From positions 1 through 64,000 of the forward strand of contig WION01000252.1 of NCBI GenBank assembly GCA_015039365.1: DNA of 64,000 nt, written 5' to 3'. This document shows positions 23,193 through 35,046 of this stretch, piece by piece. Under the pieces are notes generated by a model. It searched no databases. It was not told the origin of the DNA and worked only from the letters and a program-made list of their open reading frames with translations. The DNA comes from Amanita rubescens (taxonomy: Eukaryota; Basidiomycota; Agaricomycetes; Agaricales; Amanitaceae). Each line of letters starts with the position of its first letter. Positions within the stretch are counted from its first letter, which is position 1. The position numbers and the translations under genes were made by a program.

Positions 23193-25908
23193 ATGGACAA
23201 TGACGAACAGGGCGCTTCTGTCGATCTTACTGTTGCAAAATGGATTCAACGGCATCAAGAAATAAGTACCCGTATACCTGTCAGGGGTGAACCAGAGGCA
23301 GCATTCCAAGCTGCAGAGTGGGCCCTCACCGGTTATGATTGGGAAACGGATGAACAAGCCAGAATCGTGGCACTACATAACCGACCGAAGAACAACACCC
23401 CCATGCCATATATTCGACGAGATTACGATTCGCTTATTGGCTTTACATCTCACATTCCTGCGAGAGCCTCCATTTTCGTATATGGGAAGCCTAATGCATC
23501 ACGAGCACTTACTGCAAGGCTCAAGATTAAAGTGCCATTTGTTATCAACGATGAGGTGAGTTTTGTCCCATTCAATGCTTTTATTCAATGCCAACGCCGT
23601 ACTCTTAAGCAAGTCATGCTGGATCCCTCCACCGTCCCAAATACGCTGCTTGCCCAGAGAGATTTACGTCATCAAATCCGAGTGTTCTTTCCTGGGCTCA
23701 AAAACAGAGAACGAACAAGCTCTGCCCTCACATCTGAGGAGTCAGCCACCTTCTATGATATAGGGCTCCGTCCTGCTATCTTGTTAGTAGCACCAACTAC
23801 CGTCCACGATTGGCCCCCTTCATATGCATCAGAAACTTTCCGTTCATCAGATGGAAGAGGACGTTTCACGGAGTCCACTCGTGTTGTCTCTTCAGATGAC
23901 ATTCCAGACTTCTCGACGGCTTTGAAGAACAACATGAATGCGATTCCTTGGGGCAAGAACATGGTATTTGGTACCGAAATACGTGGGATCAAAAACGATA
24001 CAGAACACCAACCACACATGGATGATGCAGTTCAGGATAGACTGGACGATCTGTTGCACCAAGTCAAACTCCCATATGAGCAATTGACCGGCAGCTGGTT
24101 CATTGACGTAGCCATTGAGCTCATAATCAAGGACAAGGCAGTAGTCTGGAGAGAAGACTGCTATCCACCCATCATGCAGCGGTTGTTTGACATCCCAGAA
24201 CGTGTGGTTGATCGTGTTTCTCGGCACAGAAACCATTTTGAGCAGGACGTATCCCAACATCTCACGGAGGTTGCCGGCTTTCGTGCACATTTTTCGAAAC
24301 CGGTGGGGCAATTTGATGTATTATACATGCAAGCATACACGACGGATAAATCCCTTACTTATCACCCAACTGCCCACCACTTCGCAAAGTTTCTGACAGG
24401 AAAGAATGCGATGGATCCCCGAAGCACTTACACAACCAGTCTCGCTGCAGCTTACGAGGAGGCAAGGGAGAAAAACGATGTTGCTGCTCGCCTGGAAGTG
24501 CGAGTGCCTGTCTCAAAGGCAACACGGGTCCTCAGAGACTTTTCACAAGATCTATTCATGGCTACTGCTCTTGTCTTCCCAAGACAACTCTGGTGGTAAG
24601 AAAATGCGACAATCACGGATATCACTGACTAACACAGGCTCCAAAATAAACAGGAATGTTAGAATTGTCAGACTTGAGGCTGCCAACATTATCCTCTTTC
24701 ACTTGAATTCCCTAGCATCACAAACACGGTGCAGGCCATCCACACTCTACACGTATGCGGCTCTTGTCTGGCTCATAAATGGACTTCACAATCGACCACC
24801 GTCTGATCAAACTGGTCGTGCTGTCGCACGAATTGCTCTTCCCCTAACGTCGGACTTGGACCACGAGCACAGACATCTTTTTGGCATTGACGACGATCTG
24901 GAGGATGATGAAGCAGTGCCGTTCTGTCCTGGAGGAATGATGTTCTTACGTAGGATGACTTTTCCCCCAAACTCAGATTGTGCAAGACTTATGTGGAACC
25001 GCGATCGCACATTACCTGATGCCGCCTTTCAGCACATCTTTAGGAGGCCAATGACCGACTTGCGACGAGAGATGGACCCAATCTTTCGAATACGGAACAA
25101 GCCGACGCGACCCCGTAAAAGATATACTGTGTCAAGGAAAATGTCAGCACTGCGAAATCCACAAGCAGATGAACCAGATGCGCCGCCGCCAGAGTCTTTC
25201 ACATTGAATTTACGTGACGTTGCTCTGGTCCGACGTTCACACCTCGAGACTGAATGGGGAGAGGATGTGGCACAGATGCACGAACCACTCTCAGATGATG
25301 AAGCTGACGTTGCTGGTAGAGCACTAGAAATTTGGAGGCAATTTGCCTCTGATGTTGTTCAGAAGATTGGAAATCCCATGGGGACAAAGGAGCGTGCTCG
25401 CGAGGAGAGCTACTGTATTTTGCCCCCATCCGAAAGAATGGACATTACAGTGGAAAACTTGAAGGACCCGAATCTTGCCAAAATCTTCCGGGTAGTTTTC
25501 GTCAAACGTGTCAATGATGAGGGCTGGATGACAACCTTCGACAACCTTTTCCCCCCGCCAAATCGTCTCTTGCCAGCTTCGCACCAGCAATATACTCAAA
25601 TGCGTTACTACGATGCATGGATGCGTCTCATGCAAATGATAGGTTCCCGCGACATTTGGGCAGTGCGACGGGCTGTCAAGAATGAATTTAACAAATTGGC
25701 CTGGGCACCTGCTGCTCAAGCTGATCGAATTTGGATTTACAGGTCAGCTCATGACTTGATGGCATTCCCTGCTAAACGTGGAGTTGACCATGCACCACGA
25801 ATTGTCTGGAACCCAAAGCAGAAGCATCTACAGCCCCAGTTTATACCGCCTGCAGTGTTGGAAATGCGGGAAGAGGAAGAAGAGGGTTCAGATGAAGCGG
25901 AGCAGTAA
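23193..25908 (+). CDS. Large protein of unknown function, partner of the SNF2 gene
   Basis: Two exons, 23193-24595 and 24654-25908, joined by a 58-bp GT-AG intron so that PRQLWW continues as NVRIVRLEAANII; 2,658 nt, 885 aa. A further in-frame intron may lie at about 23555-23608. I do not recognise a catalytic domain. Visible features: TGSWFIDVAIELIIKDKAV followed by WREDCYPP in the middle, a segment YMQAYTTDKSLTYHPTAHH, and a Glu-rich C-terminus (EEEEEGSDEAEQ). From memory, similar WFIDVxLEI-type proteins are abundant and unnamed in agaricomycetes. It lies 211 bp after the SNF2 gene on the same strand and both are bracketed by the same palindromic repeats. A decayed copy of its 3' end occurs at 27938-28046, so this sequence has been duplicated locally. 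It might be a structural or transposition protein of a mobile unit, but this is speculation. Confidence 0.75.
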
Positions 25909-25989
25909 AGCCTGAGGCAGGATGGCGAACCGGTATTAATATAGTGTGGTGGTCGAAGTGGCTGTGGCTCGTTAACTAATAGTAAGAAT

Positions 25990-26700
25990 CGAACGTCCGG
26001 CCAGGCCGGACGATTGCTCCAACATATTGCTACAGGTGGGCTGCCGATGACATGCAGTGCATCCAGCCGCCGCGATAGGTTTTATGAATGATTAATGAAC
26101 TGTTATTTATTGATCTACTTCAAGTGCGCGCATCAATGGGTAGACCACCTCATCTATAAACTAACTAAAGGTATGGCTGCCTGACGGACAATAGAGCTTA
26201 GCGATGTGAGGAATGGACGGGTGATGAGAACACACATACCTATGACTTATTTTTGAACGGTACCGTCCTATTAGTAGGTGCGTTTGTACGTACATAAATT
26301 TGTCCGGCCCAGCCGGATACGACTGGGTTCCATGTTACTGAACTATCTATTGTATGCTACATCTGTCCTAGCCGGACAGCCTAAGTATCAACCGGGTAGA
26401 TGCCCGAGGGCTTTAAGTAGGTCTCGACTCGCAAAGTGATTCCTTAAGGCTACTATGTTCATCCTGTACATCTCTCGAATTATGCACTGCGTGCAGAAGC
26501 TGTGGTCTCTCAGTGCGACCGGCTGGGCCGGACAATTGCTGAGGACGAGCATAACTGTAGTGCTCCATACCGTCGCTGCGACTCCCGTTAACGATCTCTT
26601 TAGGCTCTCTTTGGCGATCTCTTTGGGCTCTCTTTGGAAATCTCTTTGGGCTCTCTTTGGCGATCTCTTTGGCTCGATGCGACACTACGCAGGGACGCCC
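25990..26700. repeat. Palindromic repeats and a short tandem repeat
   Basis: Copies of the dispersed palindrome lie near 25993, 26301, 26367 and 26519. At 26592-26672 four units of about 22 bp (gatctctttgggctctcttt) follow one another. No gene is supported; the minus-strand open frame over the short repeats is low-complexity. Confidence 0.65.
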
Positions 26701-26889
26701 GGCTAATCACGGCGAACGCTGATCTCATGCTATTCTATTGCAATGTAGTACATATGCCGAGTATTGCCATATCTGTACCTCGTTGTTTAAAGTGAACTAA
26801 GTCCCATAAATCCAACTAACGTGAACAGCTCTAGCAGTGGTGACTCCTCGACGTTTGCTAACAAAGTCCCATGACTTCATGCTTCTCTA

Positions 26890-27056
26890 TGCCTTCTTCC
26901 TTCCTCCTCCTCGTCTTCGTCTTCTCCTTCTCCTCCTTCTCTTTCTTCTCCTTCTCCTTCTTCTCCTTCTCCTTCTCCTTCTTCTCCTTCTCCTTCTCCT
27001 TCTTCTCCTTCTCCTTCTTCTCCTTCTTCTCCTTCTCCTTCCTCTTCCTCTTCCCC
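26890..27056 (+). repeat. Polypyrimidine microsatellite (CTTCTC)n
   Basis: About 165 bp of almost pure C/T on the plus strand, built from cttctcctt units. All long frames through it (poly-Leu, Ser-Phe, Glu-Lys) are artefacts. Such a mirror-repeat tract can form triplex DNA. Confidence 0.9.
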
Positions 27057-27935
27057 ATCTTTATTTACCACACCATTTTCATTCACGAAATGGCGGGGAG
27101 CTGGTGGCACTGCTGCGGTCCATGAGATCCTGTGCCGGAATCGCTCCGGTAGACATGGATAGTCACCGCGTTCAGCGTCGCACATGCGGCACATGGTGGA
27201 GGGAGCAGTTTCCGCATACGGCCATCGACGCTGTAATATGGGACTTTCAGCTACCATTACATACTCGCATGTGAGTTTCAAGTCATGGCATCTGGCATGA
27301 AGTTAGATATTCGCCCCCATCGATGCTCTCTATCGATCTACTGACCGTTGACACACCCCTCGTTTGGTTTGATCTCCAGCTACTATATCTCCCAGCTGGG
27401 GTAGCCTTCGGCTCTTTATAGCCGTCATGTTGGGGGGAGTTGTCATCTAGAAGCAACGCAGGTTTGGTTGGCCTTTATATCTTTGGAACAATGTTTGGAT
27501 ATGTTGGGCTGGGTTGCTATAGCGTCAAATTACAACGTCAAGTGTCAGGTCAGGTTTTGCCAGACGTACTGGTCAGTGGTGCAACGAGTCGGTTGCGTTG
27601 GGCTGCGAATAGGCATCGAAACTGGAAAATTGTCTGAATTAACCCAACGCATTTACCAAGAAGCAAAAAGTCGCTACACGACGGACGTACTATAGTCTAT
27701 GGGTTATGGGTTGCGTGACTTGCAACTGGTGAAGGGAGGGGTGGCAACGTCCCTGCGTATGCCTATGACATATCTTGAAACGCAACGCTGCGTACCTTTT
27801 TGGCTGGTGAGTTTCGACGGACTGAGGGAGGGAACAACGGTGGTGAGCAATGAACAGGTGACCAGAACACACGTACTTGCCCATTGGTATGGCGTATTTA
27901 GCCTTTCCGATCGCCGCAAGCTGATTTATTGCCCA
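27057..27935. other. No gene supported
   Basis: Short frames only. The part around 27720-27890 carries words of the palindrome-associated repeat (a form of gagcaatgaacaggtgacca), so it probably belongs to the same decayed family. Confidence 0.4.
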
Positions 27936-27937
27936 TG

Positions 27938-28046
27938 GACCACACATCATCTGGAACCCAAAGCATAGGTATCTACGGCTCCAATTTGTGTTACCCGCAT
28001 TGTTGAATATGCGGGAAGAAGAGGAAGAGAATTCGGATCACATTGC
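27938..28046 (+). pseudogene. Truncated copy of the 3' end of the 885-aa gene
   Basis: From ctggaacccaaagca to gaagaggaagag this stretch matches 25805-25890, the last coding part of the gene at 23193-25908, at roughly 75 percent identity, with stops in the original frame. The rest of the gene is absent. The similarity ends near the position of the original stop codon. Confidence 0.7.
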
Positions 28047-28623
28047 TGCGTCCGTTATCACACGTTGATAGGCAGGGTTGACTATGCGTACTAGCCCTGC
28101 CTCAATTGGAGCGGGGAGGCATATTTCTAGCCCAAATCGACCGAAAACCGAAACAATGCAAAGCATGTAAATTACTATTCATGTTCATTTTACACCAGGC
28201 AGTACAGATAAGGTGAGGCGCCTAGCGTCCGCATTACCATTCGCAACCTACGATTCTTTCCCTTCTTGCAGTATTTGCGACAGGGTTTTACATATTTGCC
28301 CATGGTTTTGCTGTAGCCGGAACTCTGCAATTTGAACGTGATGCTTTCTATCATCAGATCCGGATCAATAACAATGCTACAGAAAAACGCCAACATACCC
28401 TATGAGGACAGCGGTACAAGTTGCCTATGGGTTTGTGGCTCACGCATGAGCTGCCCAGCCAGGCCGGATACCGTCTAGACCTGCGACTGGCTGAGGAGAG
28501 GGGTCGGCAACATATGGGGACAACAGGTCTAGTCCCCGCGTGCTGTGAGCAAAGAACAGGCGATGACGCACGCCTGCATAGCCTATTTTGGACCCGCGTT
28601 GGTGGCTTACGCATCAACACGCA

Positions 28624-29070
28624 TACGGTACGGGTGCGAGCCTTGGATATGGCAAGTACAGGGGGGCGAGGGAACCGTAACGTTAGGGTTGGACAACGCA
28701 TGAACGGAGGAGGCCTGGTTTTTATTGTCCGTCCTGGCCGGATACAAACAGGGCTTAGCACCATGAGCGACGATGAGGACACACGTACTTGCCTATCCCA
28801 TATTTTATAACACTACACTACGTATCCTTCATTCAAGTTACTTTGTTCTACGATGATAGTGGTTGGGAAGCAAGCAGCGGAGGGCCGTTACAACTCCGAC
28901 TGCCGAACTTGCACGGCTCGAAACAGTATTTGTGTGCCAAATAGCAAAAATCACGTGTTTTGAGCCGTGCAAGTTCGGCAGTCGGAGTTATAACAGCTCT
29001 CCGCTGCGTGTCACTACCATCGTAAAACACAAGTACCATAATGTAGCGTAGTGTTCAAATTAAAAACAGG
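28624..29070 (+). repeat. Direct repeat, left copy
   Basis: Shares with 30868-31290, in the same orientation, the words gccttggatatggcaagtac, gggaaccgtaac, acaacgcatgaac, the palindrome half-site, acacgtacttgcctat, the whole foldback element and the end gtagcgtagtgtt-aaat. The two copies enclose the 354-aa gene. Confidence 0.75.
28875..29009. mobile_element. Foldback (MITE-like) element, copy 2
   Basis: Near-perfect inverted arms of about 52 bp: gcagcggagggccgttacaa on the left and its near-complement ttataacagctctccgctgc on the right, each running through ctccgactgccgaacttgca to a central loop tttgtgtgccaaatagcaaa. It is the best preserved of the copies in this window. Confidence 0.8.
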
Positions 29071-29281
29071 CAGGAAAGAGATAGAGGAAGATAACCGGAC
29101 AGTTTATTTGGAGGTGAGGTATCGTTTACCCTCGAGTCAGATTCCTGTCCGATAAGGAGACTGCGCTAGAAGACCCGATACGCGTTCTGTTGCGAGCTTG
29201 CGGATCCCAATGTTTTCCAGCATCAAAATGGCCTGGCCAGTACTCTTCTCTACCCTTGACGCAAGACATAAAAAGTACGCG

Positions 29282-30547
29282 ATGGATCCCTTGTTACTAC
29301 AGCCGGTAAGTAAGCCCTACTTTTCTGGCCACTACAAATCATAATTCTCGGGCAGCCAATTGAAATATTGCCAGAACCGGAATCAATGTCAGACCAGGAA
29401 GTCACAGAGCTCGCTTCAGATGGAGAGAAGTCCAAGCGGTCAAACATTATGGGCGAGCCAATTCAAACAATGTCGGAAGCAGAATCGCAGGCGGATGAAG
29501 AAATCGATGAACTTGCAAGTTCAGGTGGAGAGGGATACGAGCAATTAGGACGCCAGGCAGAAGTTCAACTCTGCCTTGACGGAAGTTTTTCGCCAGAAGG
29601 ATCATCTGAACCCTTAGGTGAAGCCAAGCGTATGCTGCTGGAGTCGGCATTTTTGGAGATGGAGGCTGTAGCATCCCAGGCGTCTTCCGAGCTGGCTGCT
29701 ATAGTCTGGGCAACGGCCGACAAGACATGTCTCTCGGAGTCATACATCGTCCAGCGCTGGAATGCTACTACGCGTTTCACGCGTTTGGTTGAACGGGCCA
29801 GATCTCCAGCACCAATGGTGCAAGTAAAGTTATCTACTGGTGCGTCTCTATTATTCCCCCGCATTGAAAAGTTCTAATTATTGACCGGTGGATCAAAGAT
29901 CGCCCAAGAAACGTCAACCACCAGAAACCGCTCAATAGCTCTGAGCAAACCTCTCTGCCTGTTTTAGCTGGACCTGAAACTCTGCAACAAGAAGGAGCCA
30001 GAAAAGTTGAATCGAAACTTCGTGGTCTTCTCATCAAAAGAGCCAGTGAGTATCAGAAGTCACCAGCTTAGGACCCCCTTACCTACTCTTCCAGTGGCCG
30101 TAAAGCTCCCATTGCGCAGTAGGTCGGGCCTCCGGTGGTCCAACTTACTTCAGATATTAGCAGACAACGGGTGTTATCTCGACAATTACCCCGATATTAC
30201 CCTTCCGGGAACTGGTAGAATTCGGGGGCTACCCATCGCTGAAATGGAGAATCTCATTTGTGCGCTGCAGTCAGATGCTCACCGATGCGACTTTAAAAAG
30301 TATGAATCGAGATCCGGAAAACACATATATGGTCTGTCTGCCGCTTTTCGAATTTGAAATAATCTAATTCAAAGAAGAATTGAAGAATAGTATGGCCCCC
30401 GTTGTTATTGGTGCACCTCCTAAGGACCGCTCTCAGAACAGTCGCCGTGTTTACTTAGATGGGAAAATCGATAATGGCGGCTACGAGATGTGTTCAGATC
30501 ACCTGGAGTGTAGAAGGGTTCATTCGCAGAGCGCGCTCCTTGGCTGA
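29282..30547 (+). CDS. Unknown protein between direct repeats
   Basis: Five exons, 29282-29305, 29356-29839, 29899-30045, 30095-30331 and 30375-30547, sum to 1,065 nt (354 aa) with all GT-AG junctions in frame. The N-terminal half is acidic and Ser/Glu-rich (DEEIDELASSGGEGYEQL). A segment LSESYIVQRWNATTRFTRL follows, and the C-terminal half has LRWSNLLQILADNGCYLDNY and PDITLPGTGRIRGL. The latter looks like a motif I remember from small hypothetical proteins numerous in mushroom genomes, which often have a weakly conserved 'NGCxxxNWPD' core. No enzyme motif is visible. It lies exactly between two direct repeats of about 430 bp, suggesting passage as one unit. Function unknown. Confidence 0.65.
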
Positions 30548-30867
30548 ACTTGAAACCAGTCGGAATATCTATCCCTATCACTGTAGTAGCTATACGTGCA
30601 ATGCAAATATAAAATTTTAGCCTACCATAATGACATCGACGATATGACGCTTCATCCGATCCGAGATAATTAACCGGTATGTTCTGAGAACCCAGAACCC
30701 AGTATCTAATTAATTAAGCCAAATCTGCAACCATCGCTGTCCCGCAACTTTCAAACTTTCAGCTGGTACGATCGACTCTCGCAGATGAAGTTCTGCCGCA
30801 CGCGCTAGGACAGCTCATCGTTTACAACATTTGTATTACCCGGAGAAGAAGGGAGGGTGTAGGCGTG
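30548..30867. other. 3' flank of the 354-aa gene
   Basis: AT-rich sequence with no open frame; presumably the transcript end. No clear terminator or repeat. Confidence 0.35.
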
Positions 30868-31290
30868 CCGGTGTGAGTCTTGGATATGGCAAGTACAGGC
30901 GGGCAAGGGAACCGTAACACGGTCGGACAACGCATGAACAGTTACTGTCCGGCCTGGCCAGCGACGAACGGGCGATGAGGACACACGTACTGGCCTATCT
31001 CATATATTTTGTAACGCTACACTACGTGTACTTCAGGTTAATTTGTTTTACGATGATAGCGTTAGGGAAGCAAGCAGCAGAGGGCTGTTACAACTCCGAT
31101 TACCGAACTTGCACGGCTCGAAACAGTGTTTGTGTGCCAAATAGCAAAAATCACGTGTTTCGAGCCGTGCAAGTTCGGCAGACGGAGTTATAACAGCTCT
31201 CCGCCCGTACCACCACCATCGTAAAACATCGTAAATCGTAAAACATATGTAATGTAATGTAGCGTAGTGTTTAAATAAAAAATAGGTTAT
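30868..31290 (+). repeat. Direct repeat, right copy
   Basis: Same order of blocks as 28624-29070, including a palindrome half (actgtccggcctggcca at 30945-30961). It is slightly shorter, by an internal deletion next to the palindrome. Confidence 0.75.
31074..31204. mobile_element. Foldback (MITE-like) element, copy 3
   Basis: Inverted arms as in copy 2, with a few substitutions. The interior tttgtgtgccaaatagcaaa is identical. A more diverged copy of the same family stands at 32769-32895. Confidence 0.75.
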
Positions 31291-32768
31291 AGCTGTTCAC
31301 CGCTCACTGTAGCCAGGGAGTAACTAGTACCAGCACTCAGTGACAACCCAGACGACTTACTCCGTGCTGAACAAAGGCCGTCTATTGGGATGAAGCGCTC
31401 ACTTCCTCCCCCTTCACTGCTAGCGCTTTCGCTTCCTCATTCAACTCAGGTATGGCATCGTTAGCGGCTTGTAATCCACGGGGAATTACTGATGAGCGAC
31501 TCCGATTTCAGATCACTGACGTATTGGCTCGCTTGGCGGATATGAGCGGCGAAGAGTTGGCGCTGTAGGATTAGCAGGAGCAGGATCTGGAGCAGGTGGG
31601 GCAGGAGGCTCGACACCTCGTCTTCTTGCACTTCGTCTGATTCATCAACCTACGGTGCGAGGTCCAAATCAGTTGATGTGTAGTCGATGCCTGATACGGA
31701 TCCCTCGCCCGCCCACTGCCATATCCGGGGCTCTCACCGTATCCGGCCAAGCCGGACACTTGATGCGTAAGCCATAAATGCTCGTAGGGTACTGTTCAAA
31801 ATAAGGCAAGTACATGTGTCCTCGTCGCCTGTTCATTCCTCATACCATGCAGGGACTAGGCCCATCGTCTCTATTTATCGCCGCGTAGGCCATAAACGCA
31901 CGTCGTACAGTACTGTTCGAAAATAAGTCATAGGTACGTGTCCTCTTCGCTCGTCCATTCTTACCACTATCATCACAAAACATAAGTAAGGTAAAACGCA
32001 CAGTGTGTAGCATCAGGTTTGGCTATAGGCAAGTACGCGTATCCTCATCGCCCGTTCATCACGTCTACGCATGTCTCGATAGGGTGTTCAATAGTACCAA
32101 AAGCCATAATTAATACAGCACAAAAAATCGCACATGCCTATTCATGCTTTCTGTGGGGATTAATAGATAGATCTCTATGTATCTGCATTCCCATGCAGCA
32201 ATGGCTCAAATTATACTGCTATATCGGCAACGCCGCTATCCACATCTTGTAAACTCGCCGCGCTATTCGGCTGAGCCAGTCAGATGCCTTTTTTTAAGAA
32301 GGAATATAGTTCACCAGGCCGCTGACTCGTTCCCTCCGACAAACTCAATCCTTATTTGCAATGCTTCTAATTTCATCATTGTCAGATGCAGTTACGCAAC
32401 TGATAGAATGTTCTCCGCAGCTTTTCCATTCACAAGGTATAAAACCCAGGCAGGTAGGAGTAAAGGACTGCAAGATGGACATCCCACTCAACGGCAGTCT
32501 AAAACTGACGCAGCAATGTGTCGCAGCAAACGGCAATGCATCAGCATAATGCGAGAAAAGCAATTCTTTCAGTTACTATTACACGTCAACTGAGCGTACG
32601 CGCCTGAAATTGTCCGGCCTGGCCGGATACGACGTTGGTAGGGGCGCCGGGACAACAGGCGACGGGCCTAGTGCCTTCGTGGTGTGAGAATGAAAAGCCG
32701 ACCAGAACGCATGTAATATGACGTATTTTTGAACGGTACTAGTATCCTACTATAGTACGATGCGCCCA
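31291..32768. other. Repeat remnants, no gene supported
   Basis: Palindrome copies near 31739 (inverted) and 32611, with the linked words (gtcctcgtcgcctgttcatt near 31818) in inverse orientation. The open frames near 32177-32593 show no recognisable protein. Confidence 0.45.
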
Positions 32769-32895
32769 ACTCGCCCAACGCGGAACAGTATTTGGGGGAC
32801 AAACAACGCCACGTTTTCTCAGTGCTTGTCCCACAAATAATGTTCCGCGCCGTGTAAGTTCTGCGGTCGGAGTTGTAATACCTCTTCATTGCTTG
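32769..32895. mobile_element. Diverged foldback element, copy 4
   Basis: Keeps the paired cggaacagtatttgggggac and ccacaaataatgttccg blocks and the right arm ctgcggtcggagttgtaata; the left arm is largely deleted. Confidence 0.5.
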
Positions 32896-34890
32896 CTTCC
32901 GTACCACCATCCACAAGCAATGTATTGTACGTGTATCCTCATTGCCTTATATCACGCTTGTCCCTCCCCTAGCCTATCGCACGCCACACAGCTGATCCTA
33001 GATCCTCCCCGGTTCGCGATCTCGAACACGTATCCAGTCGGCGTTTGACAGAAGCCAATCAGAAAAGGCAGAGGCGAAAGTATTGCTGAACGCGATTGAT
33101 ATCGACCGTCGGGCCTGTTCAGCAGCTTGCGTATCGTAGTAGCCTAGTAATGCGCCCAACAATGTGATTTATCAAATAATCAATGTATCGTCAACGCCAC
33201 TACAGAGCGGTGTATAGAATTTACGAATGAAAATGTTTTACGGGTGAAAAAGTGGGAAGGCATTGAAGAAGAAGACCTTTGTAGGTGTCTGGTACTGAGT
33301 ATTAGCAGGCACTAACTCATAACGAATAGTTTCGTGCGGTACGAGATCAAGAAAATACAACAAGCTACTATACAACAAATATACAAGCAATGTAACTATG
33401 TATGGTATCTTTATATACGGTATAGAAGATATGTTATCACGGAGATCCTAAAATGCCAAAATACAGATTCGGGAAACTTTGCAAGATATTATACTCCATC
33501 TTCCGCGCGCTGTCATGCCTGAACCATCCGTATGACTGATACGATCGCGTTATGTTATGAATCCAACGTACCTCGAATTTTCCCTCACAAGATGCCAAAA
33601 AACTGGAATATAGATATGTCCAGGCGAGCCCAGTCCCTCGGGATCCATCCATGCGCATTCCTCCTCTGGTTGTTGGAGGCTGGAAAGACGTGTAGGGTGT
33701 ATTTGATGAACCCGTTCTGAACGCCTCGTATCATGAAGTGGTTGCTCCACTGCGAGTCTGATCTGTGTAACGTGCCTCTATCCGACCCGTGGGCTATGAA
33801 TCAACGTCAGCCGGATCGCAAACTCACCTAATTAACCAATCTATGTCCCCATCGCCGAACGCTAACTTTATGTCGTCCGCCCACTGTATCTCAGCCAGAC
33901 GAAGTCCCGCCACAACGTCTCGTCTTTGCGCGGGTTGGAGTGCCGGGGTGTCAATGAAGATTCGGCGGGTGGGCATTATGATACGTTATACGTGAGGTGG
34001 AAATGAAGTCAAGAGGCGCTGTGTAAAAGGGCTCGAAGCTAAAGACGGCGCTGGAAGTCGATGCTTGTTGAGCCTTAGAGAGGGGTGATGCTCGTTGGCT
34101 CGGGAGTTGAATGAGGGTCGAGCGCTGGTTGGTTCGGGATGACTTGAGGCTACGTCAGGAGCATTGGGCGCGGGAATTGATGCGACTTGATAATGTACGC
34201 ACCTTCAAGTTTTGAATTCAGAACGTAACTTGTACCTTTTTCAGTCGACTAATGGCAGTGACCGAATTATCTGTTGGAATGACGCTTGATGGGTGATCGT
34301 TAGGCTAGTTCTTTATGTTTAACTTTAACGATGTCGAAACGTCGTGACCGAGCGTATGCTTTAACTATTCTTTTCACAGATACTGCACATGTACGCCCCG
34401 GAGTGACAAAACGACCTTCAACGGCGCAAGAATTGATCCGGGCTACCGAAAAAGGAAGGTATATTCGCGCGAAGCTATTTTTGGATGCTTTTACTTTTGG
34501 AAACCCCTATATTAGGACGCATCTATTTCTGGACTCAGCGACGTCTAAATGTCGCGTTCATGTATTTTTTGGTTCACGGTGACTCACTAGCGCATAAACA
34601 TAAACATACGAACGGTGAATCTTAACATAAGTGCAGGTGCTAATTCATTGTTTGTAGAGCAAATACTGAAACACGCGCTACATAAACAATATTCCCACGC
34701 GCGAACGGCTTCCCGTCCTTCCAACTTCAAAGTCTCGTCGCATTTCCGTTCGCACCTGTTCATTTATCCAATCCTCGACATCGAGAGAGGGATAATCTCT
34801 GTGTGTAAGCCGTCGTATACTGTGTACATTGTAGATAAAACCTAATCATTTCACCGCAAACTGTAGCCTAGACGAGCCGTGAGGGTGCAT
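32896..34890. other. No gene supported
   Basis: Several open frames of 60-83 codons lie here (for example 34331-34582 on the plus strand) but none shows a domain, a paralogue in the window or splice-consistent extension. No repeats were recognised. Confidence 0.35.
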
Positions 34891-35046
34891 AAAAAATGAA
34901 TGATCAGGAGATGGCCTATGATGGGGGGGTAGCAGGGGTTGACTATCCGGCGTTTGAGGGCGGCATGGCTTCAAACGGTGAGTCTTTCACGACGCTCCAA
35001 CCCGACTTCAACACGTCACGGTCCTTTCATCGCTTTTATCCCTCTT

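Noticed and set aside
23193..25908. Tyrosine recombinase or transposase identity for the 885-aa protein
   Set aside because: I looked for an R...HxxR...Y pattern and for DDE-type spacing but found nothing convincing.
26837..27281. Poly-Leu, Ser-Phe and Glu-Lys open frames
   Set aside because: Pure artefacts of the CTTCTC microsatellite.
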